A stretch of DNA of 10,202 bases from Candidatus Aminicenantota bacterium. Lineage in GTDB: Bacteria; Acidobacteriota; Aminicenantia; Aminicenantales; Saccharicenantaceae. The DNA lies in the NCBI GenBank assembly GCA_026393955.1, contig JAPKZE010000439.1, positions 1 to 10,202 on the forward strand, read 5' to 3'. Shown here piece by piece: positions 1 through 5,612 of this stretch (positions within the stretch are counted from its first letter, which is position 1; each line of letters begins with the position of its first letter). Position numbers and translations under genes: made by a program. The notes under the pieces are model-generated. The model saw nothing but the letters and a program-made list of their open reading frames with translations. It ran no database searches and was not told the DNA's origin.

Positions 1-773
1 TCGTCGATGTAGTTTTCACGGGTCACGTCGATGGCCGCCACCGCGCTCAGGCTGTTGCGGTTGGTCCGGATGAAGTATCGCCCGAGGCCCCCGCCGGCCA
101 GCACCCGCAGGGCCAGGTTCAGCTCGGTGTTCTGCTCGAGCTGAACGAAAGCCGCGGCCGTCCACCGCTTCTTGAAAAGCCTCATGACGTCGAACGCCAG
201 GAGGTTCTTCTTGATGTCCTGGACGTTCTCCTGGCTGGTGAAATAGGAGCTGGCGTCGCTCTTGACCTCCCATTTCTGAGACAGGTAGCTGAGGTTGGCG
301 GCCAGGTTCAGCTGGGTGTACTTCTGGGCCTTTTGCAGGGAGAAACCCAAATCCAGGTAGCCTTGGAACCGCTGGACCGGGCGTTTCCCGAACCGGACGA
401 TGCCGACGATGTCGACGAGCTTGAGGGTGACCGGACCGGAATCCGTGAGGACCATGACCTCGCCGTCCTCGGGGGTCTCGTGGAGGGCACCGGTGTAGCG
501 CAGGCCGTTCTTTTCCTCGAGGATGAACGGCCACTGGCTGGAGATCCGCTTGATCCGTTCCCACTCGACGGACAGGGTCCCCATGTCGTCCGTTTTGTAC
601 GTGAGGAGGCCGTCTTTAAGGTTCCGGATCTCGCCCGTGACCCGGTCGCTGTTCGCGAGGACGATGATGTCGGTCTTTTCGGCGGCGGCGGCCTGCGGCC
701 CGAGCGCGAAAAGAAAGGCGGCGAGGAGCAGGGCGGAGGGCCCCCACGCGGATCTGCGGCCGCAGGCTGTCAT
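1..773 (-). CDS. DUF481 family outer-membrane protein (C-terminus beyond window)
   Basis: The frame is open from the ATG at 773 to the window edge (257 complete codons). Residues 1-24 form a signal peptide with a hydrophobic LLLAAFLFALG core and likely cleavage after AAAA before EKTD. Residues 25-115 form a soluble beta-rich part (NSDRVTGEIRNLKDGLLTYK, then VEWERIKRI) typical of the front of DUF481 proteins. From about residue 138 alternating beta-barrel strands begin (GYLDLGFSLQ, LNLAANLSYLSQKWEV, WTAAAFVQLEQNTEL), including the family-type GGGLGRYFIRTNRNSLS turn. DUF481 proteins are called salt-induced outer-membrane proteins, but no transport function is established here. An in-frame ATG at 782 would add three residues but overlaps the predicted -10 box, so 773 is preferred. 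It follows the REC-only regulator by 70 bp and appears to have its own promoter. Family assignment is by pattern; confidence is good that it is an exported barrel. Confidence 0.82.
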   Translation of the reverse strand, partial: MTACGRRSAWGPSALLLAAFLFALGPQAAAAEKTDIIVLANSDRVTGEIRNLKDGLLTYKTDDMGTLSVEWERIKRISSQWPFILEEKNGLRYTGALHETPEDGEVMVLTDSGPVTLKLVDIVGIVRFGKRPVQRFQGYLDLGFSLQKAQKYTQLNLAANLSYLSQKWEVKSDASSYFTSQENVQDIKKNLLAFDVMRLFKKRWTAAAFVQLEQNTELNLALRVLAGGGLGRYFIRTNRNSLSAVAAIDVTRENYID

Positions 774-780
774 GGCGCCC

Positions 781-809
781 ATATTACCATAGAGGACGGA
801 GGCGGTAAA
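781..809 (-). promoter_or_regulatory. Sigma70-type promoter for the DUF481 gene, leaderless layout
   Basis: On the minus strand TTTACC (809-804), a 17-nt spacer and TAATAT (786-781) make a plausible -35/-10 pair. Only 7 nt (GGGCGCC) separate the -10 box from the ATG at 773. Transcription should therefore start at or within a base or two of the start codon, leaving no room for a Shine-Dalgarno site. No other ribosome-binding site is visible. Confidence 0.5.
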
Positions 810-843
810 TCGGGCCCCGGCCCCAGGAGGGCTCGACGGGGCG

Positions 844-1245
844 TCACAGCGACGCGTTGATATCCGGCGAGACATAGGTGCCGCCCTGGCTCACTTCGCG
901 GATGGCCGGGATCAGATCGATCACCGCTCTCCGCTTCAAGACGAATCCTTCGACTCCGGACGCCATCACCTCGTCGACCACGGATCGTTCGTCGTGAAGG
1001 CTCAGGAGGATGACCTTGATCTTGGGATAGCCCTTCTTGATCTCGCAGCCGATGTTCGTTTTCGCGGAGATGGGGAAGGAGAGGTCCGCCAAAACCAGAT
1101 CGGGAGAGAAATTCTCCAGGACATGAAAGAGGGAGATCTCGTCGCCGACCATCAGGACCGATTCGACCTCGTCTTCCAGAAGGCGACGGATCCCGCACAT
1201 CGCCGCCGGATTCTTGTCGACGAGAATGATCCGCCCTTGTCCCAT
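844..1245 (-). CDS. Stand-alone REC-domain response regulator (no output domain)
   Basis: A 133-residue protein consisting of one receiver domain and nothing else. It aligns along its length with the REC domain of the neighbouring NarL-type regulator. The phospho-acceptor is D54 (VLADLSFP), the switch Ser/Thr is S82 (VILLSLHD) and the conserved lysine is K104 (GFVLK). The acidic pair that binds Mg2+ is degenerate: the usual D-D after beta-1 is D10-K11 (LVDKN). Phosphorylation may therefore be weak, altered or absent. The ATG at 1245 is chosen because GGAAAGGA lies 6 nt upstream; a longer frame to 1383 is open but lacks start support. The gene sits 134 bp downstream of the kinase/regulator pair, behind a candidate terminator and a shared regulatory element. 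Without a DNA-binding domain it is likely an adaptor, phosphate sink or modulator of that kinase (inference). Confidence 0.88.
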   Translation of the reverse strand: MGQGRIILVDKNPAAMCGIRRLLEDEVESVLMVGDEISLFHVLENFSPDLVLADLSFPISAKTNIGCEIKKGYPKIKVILLSLHDERSVVDEVMASGVEGFVLKRRAVIDLIPAIREVSQGGTYVSPDINASL

Positions 1246-1256
1246 GGCCGGTCCTT

Positions 1257-1280
1257 TCCGGGCGCGTGCGATCGCCCGGA
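1257..1280 (-). promoter_or_regulatory. Hairpin touching the ribosome-binding site of the REC-only gene
   Basis: On the minus strand TCCGGGCG (1280-1273), an 8-nt loop and CGCCCGGA (1264-1257) form a perfect 8-bp inverted repeat. The last GGA of the stem is also the first part of the GGAAAGGA Shine-Dalgarno sequence before the ATG at 1245. A folded stem would partly hide the ribosome-binding site, which suggests translational control. No known riboswitch class is recognised. Confidence 0.4.
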
Positions 1281-1297
1281 CGTAGGGTGCGTCAGGG

Positions 1298-1327
1298 CGG
1301 GGAACGACACAACTGGGAAAACTACCT
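1298..1327 (-). promoter_or_regulatory. Shared 30-nt element, copy upstream of the REC-only regulator
   Basis: Read on the minus strand from 1327, the first 19 nt are AGGTAGTTTTCCCAGTTGT. They match positions 4021-4039 of the plus strand at 17 of 19 bases without gaps. The next 11 nt match at 7 of 11, giving 24/30 overall. Here the element lies 52 bp before the ATG of the REC-only gene. A clear -10 box at the right distance from its TTGTGT is not seen, so this is more likely a regulator-binding site than a core promoter. Confidence 0.55.
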
Positions 1328-1337
1328 GCGGAGGAGG

Positions 1338-1368
1338 AAAAAAGCCCCTGGGCTCGGCCGAGGCCAGG
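1338..1368 (-). terminator. Candidate intrinsic terminator after the kinase/regulator pair
   Basis: On the minus strand CCTGG, then CTC-GGCC-GAG flanked by single C:C mismatches, then CCAGG form a symmetric hairpin (1368-1347). GGC and a run of six T (1343-1338) follow. It begins 11 nt past the stop of the NarL-type regulator. The three bases between stem and T-run make it imperfect. It would separate the HK-RR transcript from the REC-only gene. Confidence 0.45.
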
Positions 1369-1379
1369 AATTCCCGGAG

Positions 1380-2021
1380 TCACAAGGAGATGATGCCGTG
1401 TCTCACGGCGTACTGGACCAGCTCGGCGCTGGTCTTGATATTGAGCTTCTCCATCATCCGGTACTTGTGGAATTCCACGGTCCGCGGCGATATATTCAGG
1501 ATGGACGCGATCTCCTTGCCGGACCGCCCTTCGGCCAGGAGCTGGAGGATCTCCCGCTCCCGGGGGCTCGTTTTCCGGAGAAGCTCCTTTTCCGGCGAGC
1601 CTCCCTCCCGATAGGTGCGGAGAAGGTCCCCTGCGACCAAGGGGGTGATATAGGTCCGTCCCTTCATCGCCTCGTGGATCGCGGTGACGAGCTCGGAGGG
1701 CGCCGCGTGCTTCAGGACGAAACCCGAAGCGCCGGCCTCGAACGCGTCCGCCGCATAGGTCGCGTCCGGGTGCATGGTGAGGAACACGATCTTGACCCGC
1801 TTGTTCGTTTTTTTGATCTGCCGGGCCGCTTCGATGCCGTTGAGCTGGGGCATCGAGATGTCCGCCACGATCACGTCGGGACGGAGCTTGGCGGCCTGCT
1901 CGACGAGGACCCGCCCGTTCTCCGCGGTCCCGACGACCTCGAACTCGTCCCCCAGGAGGCCTCTCAGGCCCTCGAGCACGATCCGGTGGTCATCTGCCAG
2001 CAGGACGCTCGTCTTACCCAT
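1380..2021 (-). CDS. NarL/FixJ-type response regulator with LuxR HTH domain
   Basis: A 213-residue two-domain transcription regulator. The receiver domain covers residues 3-118: acidic pair D10-D11 (LADDH), phospho-acceptor D54 (VADISMP), switch T82 (FLTMH) and K103 (FVLK). A linker (120-146) leads to a LuxR-type helix-turn-helix (148-212) with the hallmark stretches SPREREILQLLAEG, KEIASILNISPRTVEFHKY and KLNIKTSAELVQYA. All catalytic positions are intact, so it should be phosphorylated and bind DNA as a dimer. The start at 2021 has a strong GGGGAGGGAGA Shine-Dalgarno sequence just upstream, inside the end of the kinase gene. The two genes overlap by 8 nt, pointing to translational coupling and a cognate pair. 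Likely targets are in the divergent region at 3829-4140, where a 7-2-7 inverted repeat fits known NarL-type operator geometry (inference). Confidence 0.93.
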   Translation of the reverse strand: MGKTSVLLADDHRIVLEGLRGLLGDEFEVVGTAENGRVLVEQAAKLRPDVIVADISMPQLNGIEAARQIKKTNKRVKIVFLTMHPDATYAADAFEAGASGFVLKHAAPSELVTAIHEAMKGRTYITPLVAGDLLRTYREGGSPEKELLRKTSPREREILQLLAEGRSGKEIASILNISPRTVEFHKYRMMEKLNIKTSAELVQYAVRHGIISL

Positions 2022-3828
2022 TCTCCCTCCCCGCCAACGGCGCCCTCAGGGTGATCACCGTTCCCCGTTCGGGCCCGGACTGAATGGCCAGGTCGCCGTG
2101 GATCAGCCGGGCCCGTTCGCGCATGCTCAGGAATCCCAGCCCCGGCCGTTCCCGGGCCTCCGCCCCGTCGAATCCAACGCCGTCATCCTCGATGGACAGG
2201 AGAACGTCGCGGTCCAGGCCCGTCAGGGAAACGGACGCATGCTCCGCGCAGGCGTGTTTGGAGATGTTCCGCAACCCCTCCTGGACGATCCGGTAAAGAT
2301 GAAGCGACACGTCTTGCGGGATGACCCGGGGCATGCTCTCGTGGCGGAAGACGACCTCGAGGCCTTCCCGCTTCGAGACGCCGGCGCATTCCGATTCGAC
2401 CGCCTTGATCAGCCCCAGATCGTCCAGGATCGAGGGGTGAAGCTGGCGCGACAGGCTATGGACATCCTGGGAGAGGCCGACGATCCCCCTCTTGATCTCT
2501 CGCAGTTCCTCCTTGACGGGACCCGCCGGATCCACCCACAGTTTCTCGAGCGCGCCGACCTCGATGGCCAGAACCGCCAGGCGCTGCGCCAGATCGTCAT
2601 GAAGCTCCCGGGCGATGCGGCTCCGCTCTTCCTCGTGGGCGTCGATCAGCCGCCCGGCGAGCCGCCGGAGATCGTGCTCATTCCGTCTCAGGATCCTCTC
2701 GCTTTCACGTGAGGCCTCCTCGGCTCCCTTCCGGGCCATGGCATTGACCAGGATATCCCCCAGCAAGCGCAGCCGCGGGATGAATCCGTTCGGCCAGGTC
2801 CGCTCCCTCCGGGTCGCCACGAGGGCACAGGATCCCTGCGTCATCCCGCCGCTCACCAGCGGGATCGAAAGAAACGATTTCATGCCCAGGCCCCGGCAAA
2901 CCCGGCGCTCGCACTCCGCTTCGGGCGGCAGATCCTCCAGGCGGTTCACGACCACCGGTTTCCCCTGGATCAATTGCTCCAGATACCAAGGCATTTGGTC
3001 CTTGGATATGGATCCCGGGCCGGGGCCGGTCCCTGCGGCATGATGGTCAAAAGCGAGCGTCAGGCGGGTCCTATCCTCGGAGAACAATCCGATGCTGCAC
3101 CGGTCCGCGTCGAAGAACTCGGCCATGCTGCGGATCCCTTTTTGGATCTCGCGGCCGATCTGGTCGAACGCTACGTACACGAAGCCGGCCGAAAGATCGG
3201 AGATCAGCTTCTCGAATCTGAGACGTTCCTGGATCTCGAGCCGGGCCTGCTTACGCTCCAGCGCGTTGCTGAACACCTGGGCGATCAGCTGGAAGCCTTT
3301 CAGGACCGACTCCGGCCAGGCCCTCTCTTCCCGGATGACGGCGAATGACATCGCGCCAAAGACCGGCCCGCCTCCCACCGAAAAGGGAAACACCACCGTG
3401 GACTTGGTTCCGAAGAGGGTGTAGCTTTCCCGATCGCGGCCGGCTTCCTGCGGGAGCTCGGAGAGCTTCTGGACCGCGACCATCTGCCCGGACATGATCC
3501 TCTTTTCCGTCCACGGGAAGAGATCGCTTGCATCGACCCCCTTGGGAACTGGCGGACCTCCGCCTGGCTGATTAAGATGTTTCAGGCGCAGCGTCCTGGG
3601 TTCCAGGTCGGAAAGGAGCCAGAGGGCGGAGCGATCGAGATCCAGGAATTCGCACACTTGGCGCTGGGCGTCGACGATTTCGGATTCGATCCGGTCCGGC
3701 GGCAGGTGGACGAAGCGCGCCGATGTTTCGGCCAGGAACGTCTCGAATCGGAGCCGTTCCTCCAATTCGGCCCGCAGGGCGTCGAGGGACTCTGGGGCCA
3801 TTTCCGGATCGGTAAGGACCCTCTTCAT
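2014..3828 (-). CDS. Soluble tandem-GAF histidine kinase, NarX/DesK-type (HisKA_3)
   Basis: A 604-residue sensor kinase without signal peptide or membrane helix, so a cytoplasmic sensor. Two GAF-like modules (about 24-195 and 201-370) are followed by a coiled helix (372-400). The HisKA_3 dimerisation domain holds the phospho-accepting H410 in ARELHDDLAQRL, with a second family motif LSRQLHPSILDDLGL at 459-473. The ATPase domain (500-598) shows the N-box IVQEGLRNISKHA (N521), the G1 box DDGVGFD and the G2-like GLGFLSMRERARLIHG. The two GAF modules are recognisable duplicates: each starts with ERLRFE and shares the GREI/ESEI, LPPEA/LPQEA and RERTWP/REERAWP stretches. The ligand is unknown. It overlaps the response regulator by 8 nt. 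The start at 3828 has no Shine-Dalgarno but a -10 box 9 nt upstream, fitting near-leaderless translation; M10 is a possible alternative start. Confidence 0.92.
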   Translation of the reverse strand: MKRVLTDPEMAPESLDALRAELEERLRFETFLAETSARFVHLPPDRIESEIVDAQRQVCEFLDLDRSALWLLSDLEPRTLRLKHLNQPGGGPPVPKGVDASDLFPWTEKRIMSGQMVAVQKLSELPQEAGRDRESYTLFGTKSTVVFPFSVGGGPVFGAMSFAVIREERAWPESVLKGFQLIAQVFSNALERKQARLEIQERLRFEKLISDLSAGFVYVAFDQIGREIQKGIRSMAEFFDADRCSIGLFSEDRTRLTLAFDHHAAGTGPGPGSISKDQMPWYLEQLIQGKPVVVNRLEDLPPEAECERRVCRGLGMKSFLSIPLVSGGMTQGSCALVATRRERTWPNGFIPRLRLLGDILVNAMARKGAEEASRESERILRRNEHDLRRLAGRLIDAHEEERSRIARELHDDLAQRLAVLAIEVGALEKLWVDPAGPVKEELREIKRGIVGLSQDVHSLSRQLHPSILDDLGLIKAVESECAGVSKREGLEVVFRHESMPRVIPQDVSLHLYRIVQEGLRNISKHACAEHASVSLTGLDRDVLLSIEDDGVGFDGAEARERPGLGFLSMRERARLIHGDLAIQSGPERGTVITLRAPLAGRENG

Positions 3829-3837
3829 GCCGGGCCC

Positions 3838-3867
3838 ATCATATCAAAGGAACGGGAAGCGAGTAAA
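3838..3867 (-). promoter_or_regulatory. Sigma70-type promoter for the kinase/regulator operon
   Basis: On the minus strand TTTACT (3867-3862), an 18-nt spacer and TATGAT (3843-3838, 5 of 6 to consensus). Nine nt lie between the -10 box and the ATG at 3828. The predicted start leaves a leader of only about 3 nt. The arrangement mirrors the DUF481 promoter (TTTACC, 17 nt, TAATAT, 7 nt, ATG). Confidence 0.5.
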
Positions 3868-3912
3868 TGGACTTCGGCCGGGGGCCGGGGGGGGCACGGA
3901 GTTCAGAGCGCT

Positions 3913-3928
3913 TGGGACCAAGGTCCCA
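3913..3928. promoter_or_regulatory. Perfect 7-2-7 inverted repeat, candidate NarL-type operator
   Basis: TGGGACC-AA-GGTCCCA is a perfect pair of 7-bp arms separated by 2 bp. NarL/FixJ regulators are known to bind heptamers arranged as 7-2-7 inverted repeats, though this is not the E. coli NarL heptamer sequence. It lies 46 bp upstream of the kinase -35 box and 108 bp upstream of the TTGTCG of the porin promoter, so it could serve both genes. Assignment to the adjacent regulator is inference. Confidence 0.45.
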
Positions 3929-4020
3929 TTGACGGGCTGGCCGGGGGCCTTTAGTCTGCCGATAAGGGCAGGGGAAAGACCGATCGCCCCAGGCGGCAGG
4001 GAAATTTTCTCTCTGCAATC

Positions 4021-4050
4021 AGGTAGTTTCCCGAGTTGTCGGGTTTCCCG
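4021..4050 (+). promoter_or_regulatory. Shared 30-nt element, copy at the porin promoter
   Basis: The core AGGTAGTTTCCCGAGTTGT (4021-4039) matches the minus-strand copy at 1327-1309 at 17 of 19 bases. The element contains CCCGA-GTTG-TCGGG (4030-4043), a perfect 5-bp dyad, and two TTTCCC repeats 17 bp apart (4027 and 4044). It overlaps the presumed -35 box TTGTCG (4036-4041). A protein bound here would directly affect RNA polymerase access. Confidence 0.55.
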
Positions 4051-4065
4051 GCCTCCCGTTAAAAT
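4036..4065 (+). promoter_or_regulatory. Sigma70-type promoter of the porin/hydrolase operon
   Basis: TTGTCG (4036-4041, 4 of 6), an 18-nt spacer and TAAAAT (4060-4065, 5 of 6). The predicted start near 4072 gives a leader of about 70 nt before the ATG at 4141. The -35 box lies inside the shared 30-nt element, so expression from it is probably regulated. Confidence 0.5.
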
Positions 4066-4140
4066 GATGCCCGGCTCATTATTGGGCTATCGAGAGGCCA
4101 GCCCTCGGGTTCGAAGGCCTGGAGCGAAAGGAGTTTGCTC

Positions 4141-5589
4141 ATGGGATCGATGATCATCTGTTCCGTATTGTGTCTGGCCCAGTTCCTCGCCCCGGCAGCC
4201 TCGCCCGGCCCTCGGACACCCGGCGCATCTATGGCTATCATTTCGGAGATTGGAGCGCTGCCCCACGGACCGGCGGATGCCCCGTCTGCCCCGAACGTCG
4301 CCGCGCCTCAGGAGGAGCCGTCTTCCGCACAGGCCGAGTCCGGGCAGAAAGCGGAGGATACGGCTCCGAAGAAGGACGGGCCCACCCCGACTCTGGATAT
4401 CTGGGGAGAGTTCATGCCCGGCAACGGCTTCCTCGTTGCCAGAACCAGCTTCGGAGAGCTGGATATCAGCGGCTACGCGCTGGTGCGTTACATCAACCAG
4501 ATGCCCGGTCAACAGACGTTCACCGACCACCTCGGCAACGAGCACCAGGTCGACGGGCGGAATGACATCTTCCCCCACCGGGCGATGATCTTTCTCAAGG
4601 GTTGGCTCGGCACTCCCAAGCTGGTCTACAACATCCTCTTCTGGACGGTGAATACGACCGACCAGAAAGGGATCTTCCCGACCATCGGCTACCAGTTCAG
4701 CCGGAAATTCAGCCTGTACGCGGGCATCAACGGCATTCCCGGCACCCGTTCGATCATGGGCTCGCACCCCTTCTGGCTTGGCACCGACCGGGTCATGACC
4801 GACGAGTTCTTCCGCCCCTTCTTCACCTATTCCGTCTGGGCCCAGGGCGAGGCTTGGCCGGGCTTCTGGTACAACGTCGTGGTCGGCAACAACAACAGCG
4901 CCCTCGGCGTCAAGGCCGCGGACCTGGACCGCAAGTTCTCGTACGGCGCATCCGTCTGGTGGATGCCGACGACGCACGAGTTCGGCCCGCGCGGGGGCTA
5001 CGGCGATTGGGAGTGGCACGACAAGCTGGCCACGCGGTTCGGCGTGGGTTATGCGATGAGCCCGGAGAACCGCCAGACCAGCGCCACCACGGGCCCCTCG
5101 AACAACACCACGCTGAGACTGGCGGACAGCCTCAACCTGTTCGACACCGACTCCCTGGCGACGGGGGTCACGGTCCAGTCGGCCGACTATCAGGTTGTCT
5201 CGGTTGACGCCGGGATCAAGCTCCGGGGGGTTTTCCTCCAGGCCGAGCTTTATAACCGCTGGCTCGACAAATTCGTGGCGGACGGGCCGCTGCCGGTGAC
5301 CCGGATCCACGATCTGGGCTTCTACGTCCAGGCTGCCTTCTTCCCCATCCCGAAAAAGCTCGAGCTCTACGCCGCGACCTCGCAGGTCTACGGGGACAAG
5401 GCCGCGGGGTTCAGCAACAGCAACGAATACCTGGCCGGCGCCAACTACTATCCCTTTGATTCGCGCAATTACCGCGTCAACCTCCAGGTCATCGACGTGA
5501 ACCGTTCGCCGGTCAGCAGCACCTTCGGCTACTACGTCGGCGGCCAGAAGGGGACGACGGTCTCCATGGCGGCGTCGGTCTTCTTTTAA
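4141..5589 (+). CDS. Outer-membrane porin, OprP/OprO-like beta-barrel
   Basis: A 482-residue exported barrel protein, first gene of the envelope operon. Residues 1-20 look like a signal peptide (MIICSVLCLAQFLAPAAS), unusual in lacking Lys or Arg before the hydrophobic core. Residues 40-84 are a Pro/Ala/Glu/Lys-rich linker. From residue 85 alternating aromatic/polar beta-strands run to the end (FGELDISGYALVRYI, KLVYNILFWTV, FSLYAGINGI, GFWYNVVVGNNNS, FYVQAAFFPIPKKLELYAA, STFGYYVGG). The chain ends in Phe-Phe, the usual barrel-assembly signal. The strand pattern and the late IPKKLELYAATSQVYGD stretch resemble phosphate-selective-porin-like proteins, but selectivity cannot be told. The ATG at 4141 is chosen for its AAGGAG site 7 nt upstream; an in-frame TTG at 4135 is too close to it. 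The next gene follows after 23 bp. Confidence 0.83.
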   Translation: MGSMIICSVLCLAQFLAPAASPGPRTPGASMAIISEIGALPHGPADAPSAPNVAAPQEEPSSAQAESGQKAEDTAPKKDGPTPTLDIWGEFMPGNGFLVARTSFGELDISGYALVRYINQMPGQQTFTDHLGNEHQVDGRNDIFPHRAMIFLKGWLGTPKLVYNILFWTVNTTDQKGIFPTIGYQFSRKFSLYAGINGIPGTRSIMGSHPFWLGTDRVMTDEFFRPFFTYSVWAQGEAWPGFWYNVVVGNNNSALGVKAADLDRKFSYGASVWWMPTTHEFGPRGGYGDWEWHDKLATRFGVGYAMSPENRQTSATTGPSNNTTLRLADSLNLFDTDSLATGVTVQSADYQVVSVDAGIKLRGVFLQAELYNRWLDKFVADGPLPVTRIHDLGFYVQAAFFPIPKKLELYAATSQVYGDKAAGFSNSNEYLAGANYYPFDSRNYRVNLQVIDVNRSPVSSTFGYYVGGQKGTTVSMAASVFF

Positions 5590-5612
5590 AGGAAAGGATA
5601 GCGAGGCCTATC

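Larger units (their letters stand above)
3829..4140. other. Divergent intergenic control region (312 bp)
   Basis: No gene is seen between the kinase and the porin operon. Contents from left to right: the kinase promoter (3838-3867); a G-rich patch with a run of eight G (3887-3894); a perfect 7-2-7 inverted repeat (3913-3928); a small CTGCC/GGCAG stem (3956-3971); an imperfect AT-centred hairpin (3996-4016, GCAG/CTGC arms); the 30-nt shared element (4021-4050); the porin promoter (4036-4065); and an AAGGAG ribosome-binding site (4128-4133). The density of dyads suggests several bound regulators. Confidence 0.7.

Noticed and set aside
1246..1383. Longer start for the REC-only regulator (46 extra residues)
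   Set aside because: The extension would translate the terminator, shared element and hairpin, and has no REC-like sequence. The ATG at 1245 has a good Shine-Dalgarno.
1266..2054. 262-codon open frame on the plus strand
   Set aside because: Covers the antisense of the NarL-type regulator and a non-coding leader; no supporting motif.
1774..2712. 312-codon open frame on the plus strand
   Set aside because: Opposite the regulator and kinase catalytic domains; Pro/Arg-rich with no recognisable domain.
4087..5310. 407-codon open frame on the minus strand
   Set aside because: Antisense to the OprP-like porin; no motif, and a low-complexity composition typical of GC-rich shadows.
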